Assembly: GCF_031348265.1 (NCBI RefSeq)
Contig: NZ_CP133771.1
Span: forward strand, 806,001-870,000
DNA length: 64,000 bases
Reading direction: 5' to 3'
Source of the DNA: Streptomyces collinus
GTDB taxonomy: Bacteria; Actinomycetota; Actinomycetes; Streptomycetales; Streptomycetaceae
In this document: one piece after another, positions 25,475 through 32,913 of the stretch
Layout of the letters: the number at the start of each line of letters is the position of its first letter
Position numbering within the stretch: position 1 is the first letter of the stretch
Notes under the pieces: generated by a model
The model's input: only the letters and a program-made list of their open reading frames with translations
Told to the model about the DNA's origin: nothing
Database searches by the model: none
Translations under genes and position numbers: made by a program

Positions 25475-26647
25475 GTGAGCGCCGTTGTGTGGACTGCCGC
25501 TGGATCACTGCTCGCCTGGCTGTGGCTCCTGCTCGGCCAGGGCTTCTTCTGGCGCACCGACGTGCGGCTGCCTTCGCGTGTGGAGCCCGACGAGTGGCCG
25601 TCGGTGTGCGTCGTCGTCCCGGCGCGCGACGAGGCGGCCGTGCTGCCGGCCGCGCTGCCGTCGCTGCTCGCGCAGGACTATCCGGGGCGGGCGGAGATCT
25701 TCCTCGTCGACGACGGCAGTTCGGACGGCACCGGTGATCTCGCGCGCGAGCTGGCGCGCAGGCACGGTGGGCTGCCGCTGACCGTGGGTTCGCCGGGTGA
25801 GCCGCCGGCGGGCTGGACCGGCAAGCTGTGGGCGGTGCGCCACGGTCTCGGGCTGGCACGCGCGCGTGAGCCCGAGTACGTCCTCCTGACGGACGCCGAC
25901 ATCGCCCATCGGCCGGACAGTCTGCGCGAGCTGGTGGCGGCGGCCCGTTCCGGTGGGTTCGACGTCGTCTCGCAGATGGCCCGGCTACGGGTGGAGAGCG
26001 TCTGGGAACGGCTCGTGGTGCCGGCGTTCGTCTACTTCTTCGCGCAGCTCTACCCCTTCCGGCGGATCGCCGGGGAGGGCCGGACGGCGGCCGCGGCCGG
26101 GGGCTGCGTCCTGCTGCGGGCGGAGACCGCCGAGCGGGCGCGGATCCCGGAGGCGATCCGGCACGCCGTGATCGACGACGTGGCGCTCGCCCGGGCCGTG
26201 AAGGGGAGCGGGGGCCGCGTATGGCTGGGGCTCGCGGAGCGGGTGGACAGCGTGCGGCCGTATCCGCGGCTGCGCGACCTGTGGCGGATGGTGTCGCGCA
26301 GTGCGTACGCCCAGCTGCGGCATCGTCCGCTGCTGCTGGCCGGGACGGTCGCCGGGCTGGCACTGGTGTATCTGGTCCCGCCCGTGGCGGCCCTGGCGGG
26401 TCTCGCCGCCGGCCGTACGCCGGCGGCGGTCCTCGGCGGCCTCGCGTGGCTCGTCATGGCGGGGACGTACGTCCCGATGCTCCGCTACTACCGGCAGCCG
26501 CTGTGGCTCGCTCCCCTGCTGCCGTTCACCGCGTTCCTTTATCTCCTCATGACCGTCGATTCCGCGGTGCAGCACTACCGGGGGCGGGGTGCGGCCTGGA
26601 AGGGCCGCACCTACACGCGCCCGGACGCCCTGCCCGACGAGGGCTGA
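25475..26647 (+). CDS. Glycosyltransferase family 2, HpnB-like
   Basis: About 390 aa from the GTG at 25475; the longer open frame upstream is antisense to the racemase. An N-terminal anchor helix (AAGSLLAWLWLLLGQGFFW) precedes a GT2 catalytic domain: VCVVVPARDEAAVLPAALPSLL, EIFLVDDGSSDGTGD, TDADIAHRP (DxD-like) and AAAGGCVLLRAE. A C-terminal domain has about three membrane helices. This matches hopene-associated glycosyltransferase HpnB in layout, although no hopanoid genes are in the window. The donor and acceptor are unknown. Confidence 0.88.
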   Translation: MSAVVWTAAGSLLAWLWLLLGQGFFWRTDVRLPSRVEPDEWPSVCVVVPARDEAAVLPAALPSLLAQDYPGRAEIFLVDDGSSDGTGDLARELARRHGGLPLTVGSPGEPPAGWTGKLWAVRHGLGLARAREPEYVLLTDADIAHRPDSLRELVAAARSGGFDVVSQMARLRVESVWERLVVPAFVYFFAQLYPFRRIAGEGRTAAAAGGCVLLRAETAERARIPEAIRHAVIDDVALARAVKGSGGRVWLGLAERVDSVRPYPRLRDLWRMVSRSAYAQLRHRPLLLAGTVAGLALVYLVPPVAALAGLAAGRTPAAVLGGLAWLVMAGTYVPMLRYYRQPLWLAPLLPFTAFLYLLMTVDSAVQHYRGRGAAWKGRTYTRPDALPDEG

Positions 26648-26661
26648 CGGCACCCAGGGGG

Positions 26662-27939
26662 TCACTTGCGGCCGGGGGTCCAGTTCATGCCCCACCCGTA
26701 GGCGTAATCGACGGTCCTTTGCGGGCTCACCCCGCGCTCGGGCACCAGGTAGCGCGCCTCCCGCTGGACGATCAGGTCGCCGCCGGTGTTGGTGATCAGG
26801 GCGAGCGCGCACACGAGTGAGGGGACGGTGCACTCGTCGAGGGAGAACTCGATCGGCGCCCCGTGCTGCGGCTGGAGCGTGACCGATGCGTGGAGGTCGG
26901 CGAAGGAACGGGCTCCTTCGTAGATGGTGACGAAGACGAGGATGCGGCGGAAGGCGTTCTTGTGGTCGAGGTTGACGGTGAGGTTCTCCCCCGCCGACAC
27001 GGCGCCGGTGCGGTCGTCGCCGTCGAGGTGGATGTACGGAGGCTGGTGCAGCGCTCCGAAGCTGTTGCCGAGCGCCTGAACGACGCCCTTGCTGCCGTCG
27101 TTGAGTTCGTACAGGGCGCACAGGTCGAGGTCGAGGTCGGAGTGCAGCGCGGTCGGGCGCCCGAACTTGCTGCTCCACCCGGAGAACTGCTTGCGCACCT
27201 CCCAGTTGAGGTTCACGTGCAACGCGCCGGAGGTGCCGCCCTGCTTGGTGAGCGAGACGGAGGGGGCGGCCTTGGTGAGCGTCACCTTGGTGAGACGGAC
27301 GGGCGCGGGCGGGGGCGGCGCGGCGGGCTGCGGCATCGGCGGGGGCGTGGACGCGGCGGGCGGTGTGGCCGCGGGGGGCGCCGGAGCGACGGCCGGGGCC
27401 GGTGCCGCCTGCTGCGGCTCGTCCACGGTGATGCCGTAGTCCGTGGCCAGTCCTTCGAGGCCGCTGCTGTAGCCCTGACCGACGGCGCGGAACTTCCAGG
27501 CGCCCTGGCGGCGGTAGAACTCGCCCAGCACGAAAGCGGTTTCGGTTGTGGCACCCGGGTTGTCGAAGCGGGCCACCGGTGTGCCCTGGGCCGCGTCCTG
27601 GACCTCGATGTACAGGTCGGGAACGTTTCCGAACGTGCCGCCGTCGGCGGAGGCGGCGATGACGACCGTCTCGATCGCGGGTTCCACGCGCGCGAGGTCG
27701 ACGAGGAGCGCGTCGGTCACCCGGCCGTCGGTGGTGCGCTTTCCCTCGTGACGGATCGCGCCGGAGGAGTGCGCGGGCTGGTTGTAGAAGACGAAGTCCG
27801 CGTCCGAGCGGACCTTTCCGCTTACCAGCAGCAAAGCGGAGGCGTCGGCGTCGGGCACGCCCGCTCCGGCCCGCCACCCCAATTCCACCCGCAAGGCCGC
27901 GGTGGGCACCGGAGTATTTGAACCTTTCAGCATTTGCAT
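26662..27939 (-). CDS. Tandem TerD-domain protein (tellurium-resistance type)
   Basis: About 425 aa. Two TerD-like domains flank a Pro/Ala-rich linker (about residues 175-225). Domain 1 has [31 protein letters not shown] and [20 protein letters not shown]. Domain 2 has [23 protein letters not shown] and [21 protein letters not shown], resembling TerA. TerD domains bind calcium and act in stress and tellurite-resistance complexes. I prefer the ATG at 27939 over 27951 because the GGGGG stretch then serves as ribosome binding site and the protein begins MQMLKGSN as in other TerD proteins. It is divergent from the DUF6643 gene. Confidence 0.9.
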   Translation of the reverse strand: MQMLKGSNTPVPTAALRVELGWRAGAGVPDADASALLLVSGKVRSDADFVFYNQPAHSSGAIRHEGKRTTDGRVTDALLVDLARVEPAIETVVIAASADGGTFGNVPDLYIEVQDAAQGTPVARFDNPGATTETAFVLGEFYRRQGAWKFRAVGQGYSSGLEGLATDYGITVDEPQQAAPAPAVAPAPPAATPPAASTPPPMPQPAAPPPPAPVRLTKVTLTKAAPSVSLTKQGGTSGALHVNLNWEVRKQFSGWSSKFGRPTALHSDLDLDLCALYELNDGSKGVVQALGNSFGALHQPPYIHLDGDDRTGAVSAGENLTVNLDHKNAFRRILVFVTIYEGARSFADLHASVTLQPQHGAPIEFSLDECTVPSLVCALALITNTGGDLIVQREARYLVPERGVSPQRTVDYAYGWGMNWTPGRK

Positions 27940-28230
27940 GTCCGCCCCCATTGCGTGTCACCGCGCCGGGCCGTCCCGGCGGTCCGTCGAGTTCCGTGCG
28001 CACAACCTAATTCCCCGCCGCGTCGAAGTCCCCCACGCCGGCGGCCGGAAGACCGGCGGCCAACCCCTGGTAACCGGCCCGGAACTCGGCCTTTACACGA
28101 TCAGACCCTCGTTCGGCGCCCCATTTTGCCGAGTTCGCTCGCATTGGGGATCCCAGGTCACTGCGGACACGGAAAACAACCCTCTTATCGGTCTCCCCAA
28201 CCAGCACATCGTGGGCTTAACTTATGTGCC
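27940..28230. other. 291-bp divergent intergenic region with TAACTT -10 box
   Basis: No gene is seen here. It separates the TerD protein from the DUF6643 gene and is AT-richer near its right end. TAACTT at 28218-28223 followed by 7 nt and the ATG at 28231 is a leaderless-type promoter for the DUF6643 gene. Confidence 0.5.
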
Positions 28231-28659
28231 ATGACCTCCCCCCGCTCCACCTATGGCGGCGGCTACTACTCCGCCTCCTTCCCGGACACCCCGATCTACG
28301 ACAAGCTCGTCGCCGAGCGGGGCACCCCGCAGATCGCACCGATCCGGGTCCCCGCTCAGTACGACATGCCGGGCGGCAACCTGCCCGCCCTCCCGTCGGC
28401 GCTGCCCGCCCTGCCGGCAGCCCCCTCCCAGCCCGCCTACGGCTATCCGCAGGCGCAGCAGCCCTCACCGCTGCAGCAGGCGCCCGCGGCGTACATCCCG
28501 CAGCAGGCCACCGCTCCGCGCGGCTACCCCGGCCCCCAGCCGCAGCAGCCCCGCCCGGCCGCACCCGCGGGCTACGAGGCGATGCGCCCCGCGGCTCCCC
28601 GGCCGGCCCCGGCTCCCTATCAGGACCCGTACAACAACCAGCAGTACCGCGGGTACTGA
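28231..28659 (+). CDS. Pro/Gln/Ala-rich protein, DUF6643-like
   Basis: 142 aa. The conserved head is MTSPRSTYGGGYYSASFPDT followed by PIYDKLVAERGTPQIAPIRVP. The remainder is a low-complexity Pro/Gln/Ala/Tyr tail (PYNNQQYRGY at the end), predicted disordered. The head matches what I remember of the streptomycete DUF6643 family, whose function is unknown. It has no ribosome binding site and fits a leaderless transcript. Confidence 0.8.
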   Translation: MTSPRSTYGGGYYSASFPDTPIYDKLVAERGTPQIAPIRVPAQYDMPGGNLPALPSALPALPAAPSQPAYGYPQAQQPSPLQQAPAAYIPQQATAPRGYPGPQPQQPRPAAPAGYEAMRPAAPRPAPAPYQDPYNNQQYRGY

Positions 28660-28703
28660 GCCGACCTCCGGGGGTTGCCGGTGCCGGCTGGCACGATGGC
28701 CCC

Positions 28704-29529
28704 ATGGGGAACGCTCACCTGCACTCGATTCACATCCATCCGGTCAAGGCGGTCCGGGGCCTGGCGCCCCGGGAGGCCGTCGTGGAGCCCTGGGGCCTGG
28801 CCGGAGACCGGCGCTGGGTGCTGATCGACGACGGGGGAAAGGTCGTCACGCAACGCCGGCACCCTCGCCTCGCGCTCGTCGCCGCCGAGCTTCAGCCCGG
28901 TGGCGGCGTCCGTCTGTCCGCGCCCGGCATGCCGCCGTTGGCGGTGCCCGTTCCCCGGCCCGTCGCGAGTGTGCCGGTGGAGATCTTCCGCGACAAGGTC
29001 GAGGCGGTCCCGGCCGAGGACGAGACCGCGCACGCCTGGGTCAGCTCCTGCCTCGGCTCCGACGCGCGCCTGGTGTACATGGACGACCCGGCCACCCGCC
29101 GGCCCCTCGCCCCGGAGTACGCCAGGCCCGGTGAGAGTCTCCTTCGCCGACGGATTTCCGCTGCTGCTCGCCACGACGGCTTCGCTCGACGCCCTCAACT
29201 CCCTGATCGCGCAGGGCGAGCACGCCGGCGAGGGCCCGCTGCCCATGAACCGCTTCCGGCCGAACGTGGTCGTGGCGGGCACCTCCGCCTGGGCCGAGGA
29301 CGACTGGTCGCGCATCTCCGTCGGGGAAGTGCCCTTCCGCGTGGCCAAGCCCTGCGGCCGGTGCGTGGTGACCACCACCGACCAGGGCACCGGCGAGCGT
29401 GGCCACGAGCCCCTGTTCAGCCTGGGCCGCCACCGCCGCCTCGACGGCAAGCTGGTCTTCGGTCAGAACCTGGTGCCGCTGTCCCGCGGCACGATCCGGG
29501 TCGGGGACCCGGTCAGGATCCTCGCATAG
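28704..29529 (+). pseudogene. MOSC-domain (mARC/YcbX-type) protein, frameshifted at 29131-29138
   Basis: The first frame encodes a MOSC N-terminal beta-barrel (HSIHIHPVKAVRGLAPREAV; GDRRWVLIDDGGKVVTQR) up to about 29130. Homologous sequence then continues in another frame: VSFADGFPLLLATTASLDALN, MNRFRPNVVV, and FRVAKPCGRCVVTTTDQGTG with the Cys that would bind molybdenum. Two bases appear to be missing in an AGAG run; restoring them gives about 275 aa, normal for the family. Such proteins reduce N-hydroxylated compounds or handle molybdopterin sulfur. It is a recent inactivation, or an error in the sequence. Confidence 0.85.
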
Positions 29530-29534
29530 CGCTT

Positions 29535-29565
29535 CGGGCCGAGCGGGAACCGTCCCGCGGGCCCG
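29535..29565 (+). terminator. Hairpin after the MOSC gene
   Basis: CGGGCC-GA-GCGGGA and TCCCGC-G-GGCCCG pair around an ACCG loop, six nucleotides after the stop codon. The inner and outer stems are 6 bp each. Confidence 0.6.
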
Positions 29566-29691
29566 GCCGTTGGCCTGTGTGAGAAATGCATGAGAGACCC
29601 CGGGGGAAGTGATGTCGCTCTCTCTTCGCCGGGTCCATGCGTGGGCGGCTCCGCCGGGGGAGTATCACGGAGCGGGAAGGGGGTGCAGGCG

Positions 29692-30297
29692 GTGCGAGCG
29701 ATCAGCGGACTCTGGCGCTGGCGGCGCAATCCGCTGTGCCGCGCGACCGACCTGGCCGAGGCCTGGGTGGCACTGGCCGCCCTGATGCTGATCCTGCTGG
29801 CCGCCCCGGTGGCCGGCTCGCTCGTCGGGGGGACGGCGGAGGACGCCCTGCAGCGCTCCGTCCGGACACAGCACGAGGCACGGCACCTGGTGACGGCCAC
29901 CGTGGTCCGCAAGCTGGACCGCTCCCCGCTGGACGCCGACCCGGAGACCTCGTCGGGCAGGGATCTGCGCACCCGTGTCCTCGCCGACTGGACCGCGCCG
30001 GACGGCACCCCGCACCAGGGTCCCGTCCTGGCGAGCCTCAAGAACCCCCAGCAGGGCGACGAGTTCCGGATATGGACCGACCGGCACGGCCGGATGGTGG
30101 GCCGCCCGCTCGACTCCGCGACGGCGTCGACGCACGCGGTCCTAGCCGGCTTCGGCGCCGCCCTGGCGACGGGCGGTCTCATCGAGGCCGGCAGACGGCT
30201 GATCGTCTGGCGCATGGTCCGCCGCCGGTACGCCCGTTGGGACCAGGCATGGGACAAGGCGGGCCCGGACTGGGGCAGGACGGGCACCGGCAGCTGA
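29692..30297 (+). CDS. Rv1733c-like membrane protein
   Basis: About 201 aa from a GTG at 29692, with AAGGGG 9 nt upstream; a GTG at 29683 is also possible. It begins with a basic head (LWRWRRNPLCRATDLAEAWV), then a helix (ALAALMLILLAAPVAGSLVG). A soluble beta-rich loop with RVLADWTAPDGTPHQGPV follows, and a second helix near AVLAGFGAALATGG. This is the plan of the actinobacterial Rv1733c family of two-helix proteins of unknown role. Confidence 0.8.
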   Translation: MRAISGLWRWRRNPLCRATDLAEAWVALAALMLILLAAPVAGSLVGGTAEDALQRSVRTQHEARHLVTATVVRKLDRSPLDADPETSSGRDLRTRVLADWTAPDGTPHQGPVLASLKNPQQGDEFRIWTDRHGRMVGRPLDSATASTHAVLAGFGAALATGGLIEAGRRLIVWRMVRRRYARWDQAWDKAGPDWGRTGTGS

Positions 30298-30451
30298 CGG
30301 CCTTCCGGCTCTGGTCAACCCACCGCCCGCGCGCACGCTACGGTGGTCCGGCCGAACAGTTCGGCACAACCCGCGCGCGAGCGAGCCCCAGGGACGCGCC
30401 CCGAGGGCGGACGAGCCATCAGTACGACCGAGGTGGGGGCACGGCTACACC

Positions 30452-32887
30452 ATGGCACAGGGCACGGTCCAGGTGACGCACACCGGCACGTCGCGGTGGC
30501 GGCGCCGCACGGGTGAGTACGCATCGCTCGCCGCCGCCCTGGAGGCCGCGGCCGACGGGGACGTCCTCACCGTCGCGCCCGGCACCTACCGGGAGAACCT
30601 GGTCCTGCAGCGCGCGGTGACCCTGCGCGGCCCGGAGGGCTCCCCCGGCTCCGTGCGGATCGCGCCCGTGGACGGCGTGCCGCTGACCGTGCGCGCCTCT
30701 GCGGTGGTGCAGGACCTCCATGTGGAGGGCCAGGACGCCGCCGCCCCTGCCGTGCTGGTGGAGGAGGGCACCCCCGAGCTGCGGGACGTGCGGGTCGTGA
30801 CGCGGTCGGCGGCCGGGATCGAGGTACGCGGCAGCGCCCGGCCCACGGTCCGGCGCTGCGCGGTCGACAACCCTGCGGGCATCGGCATCGCCGTACTCGA
30901 CGGCGCGGGCGGGGTGTTCGAGGAGTGCGAGGTCGTCGCGGCCGGCCAGGCGGGCGTGGCGGTGCGCGGCGGCGCCCACCCCCGCCTGGAGCGCTGCCGG
31001 ATCCACCACACGTCGGGCTCGGGCCTGTCGGCGACCGGGGAGAACTCGGCGCTGGAGGCGGTGGGCTGCGAGATCTACGAAGTGCGGGGCAGCGGTGTGC
31101 AGATCACCGGCCGCGCCACGGCGCACCTCACCGACTGCGACGTGCACCGCACGACGGCCGACGGGGTCACGCTCGACACGGACGCCGTGCTGACGCTCGC
31201 CGACTGCCGCATCCACGACATCCCGGAGAACGCGGTCGACCTGCGCTCCCGTTCCGTTCTCACGCTGACGCGCACCACGGTGCGGCAGTTCGGGCGCAAC
31301 GGCCTGTCGGTGTGGGACCCGGGCACGCGGGTGGACGCCAACCAGTGCGAGATCTTCGACAGCACGGGCGACTATCCGGCGGTGTGGGTCAGCGACGGCG
31401 CCACCGCCGTCCTGGACTCCTGCCGGGTGCACGACGTGCCGGACGCGCTGTTCGTCCTCGACCGCGGCTCGCGCGCGGACGTCGTCGACAGCGACCTGTC
31501 CCAGGTGCGCAACACGGCGGTGTCGGTGAGCGACGGCGCGACCGCGCAGCTCGACGACTGCCGGATCCGGGACGCGGCGACGGGCGCCTGGTTCCGCGAC
31601 CACGGCAGCGGCGGCACCCTCAGCAACTGCACGGTGGACGGCACCCAGACCGGCGTGATCGTCACCAAGGGCGCCGACCCGACCGTGGAGCGCTGCACGA
31701 TCGACTCACCGGCGGAGGCAGGCGTCTACGTCTCGGCCGGCGGCCGCGGCAGCTTCCAGAACTGCCGGGTCACGGGCAGCGGCGGCTACGGCTTCCACGT
31801 GATCGACGGCAGCCGTACGACGCTGCGCAAGTGCCGCACGGAGCGGTGCGCGCGCGGGGGCTACGAGTTCGCGGACAGTGGCGCGGACGCCGCGTCCGGG
31901 GCGGGCCCGCTCGTCGAGGACTGCACGAGCGACGAGAGCGCCGGGCTGCGTACGCCCACGGCTCGGGCGACGGCCGTGCAGACGGTGAGCCACTCCCCCG
32001 GCCTGCTGGGCGCGGTCCCGGGACAGCGCACCGAGCCGGAGCCCCCGGCGCCGGTCGCCGAGCCCGAGCAGCCGGCCCGCACCTCCAAGGACGTCCTCGG
32101 TGAACTGGACGCGCTGGTGGGCCTGGAGAGCGTCAAGCGCGAGGTGCGCGCCCTCACCGACATGATCGAGGTCGGAAGGCGCCGGCAGCAGGCCGGTCTG
32201 AAGGCGGCCTCGGTCAAGCGGCACCTGGTCTTCACCGGCTCCCCCGGCACCGGCAAGACGACGGTCGCGCGGCTCTACGGCGAGATCCTCGCCTCCCTCG
32301 GCGTGCTGGAGAAGGGCCACCTGGTCGAGGTGTCCCGGGTCGACCTGGTCGGCGAGCACATCGGCTCCACCGCGATCCGCACACAAGAGGCGTTCGAGAA
32401 GGCGCGCGGCGGCGTGCTGTTCATCGACGAGGCGTACGCGCTGTCCCCGGAGGACGCGGGCCGCGACTTCGGCAAGGAGGCCATCGACACGCTGGTGAAG
32501 CTGATGGAGGACCACCGGGACGCGGTCGTGGTGATCGTCGCGGGCTACACGGCCGAGATGGAGCGCTTCCTGTCGGTCAACCCGGGCGTGGCGTCCCGCT
32601 TCTCCCGGACCATCACCTTCAGCGACTACGGCCCTGAGGATCTGCTGCGGATCGTGGAGCAGCAGGCCGAGGAGCACGAGTACCGGCTGGCGCCGGGCGC
32701 GGCGGAGGCCCTGCGGAAGTACTTCACGGTGCTGCCCAAGGGCCCGGCGTTCGGCAACGGCCGTACCGCTCGGCAGACGTTCGAGGCCATGGTCGAACGG
32801 CATGCGAGCCGGGTCGCCCAGGTGGCGGAGCCGAGCACGGACGACCTGACCCTGCTCTACGCCGAGGATCTGCCCGAGCTGCTCTGA
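30452..32887 (+). CDS. Fusion of right-handed beta-helix repeats and a CbxX/CfqX-type AAA+ ATPase
   Basis: 811 aa. Residues about 20-510 form parallel beta-helix repeats of roughly 23 residues: it opens YASLAAALEAAADGDVLTVA, and Cys recurs in blocks such as PTVRRCAV, LTDCDVHRTTADGV and LDDCRIRDAATGAW. A Pro/Glu linker (about 525-545) leads to a AAA+ domain of the CbxX/CfqX (EccA/SpoVK) group: LVGLESVKREVRALTD, Walker A GSPGTGKTT (about 596), Walker B VLFIDEAYAL (about 656), sensor segment VVIVAGY and arginine-finger region NPGVASRF. The AAA+ group includes type VII secretion ATPases and rubisco activases. A substrate-recognising beta-helix on such a motor suggests remodelling of a protein or glycan target, which is unknown. 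Confidence 0.9.
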   Translation: MAQGTVQVTHTGTSRWRRRTGEYASLAAALEAAADGDVLTVAPGTYRENLVLQRAVTLRGPEGSPGSVRIAPVDGVPLTVRASAVVQDLHVEGQDAAAPAVLVEEGTPELRDVRVVTRSAAGIEVRGSARPTVRRCAVDNPAGIGIAVLDGAGGVFEECEVVAAGQAGVAVRGGAHPRLERCRIHHTSGSGLSATGENSALEAVGCEIYEVRGSGVQITGRATAHLTDCDVHRTTADGVTLDTDAVLTLADCRIHDIPENAVDLRSRSVLTLTRTTVRQFGRNGLSVWDPGTRVDANQCEIFDSTGDYPAVWVSDGATAVLDSCRVHDVPDALFVLDRGSRADVVDSDLSQVRNTAVSVSDGATAQLDDCRIRDAATGAWFRDHGSGGTLSNCTVDGTQTGVIVTKGADPTVERCTIDSPAEAGVYVSAGGRGSFQNCRVTGSGGYGFHVIDGSRTTLRKCRTERCARGGYEFADSGADAASGAGPLVEDCTSDESAGLRTPTARATAVQTVSHSPGLLGAVPGQRTEPEPPAPVAEPEQPARTSKDVLGELDALVGLESVKREVRALTDMIEVGRRRQQAGLKAASVKRHLVFTGSPGTGKTTVARLYGEILASLGVLEKGHLVEVSRVDLVGEHIGSTAIRTQEAFEKARGGVLFIDEAYALSPEDAGRDFGKEAIDTLVKLMEDHRDAVVVIVAGYTAEMERFLSVNPGVASRFSRTITFSDYGPEDLLRIVEQQAEEHEYRLAPGAAEALRKYFTVLPKGPAFGNGRTARQTFEAMVERHASRVAQVAEPSTDDLTLLYAEDLPELL

Positions 32888-32913
32888 GGGCCTCCAGCTG
32901 CCCTGAGGGCCCC

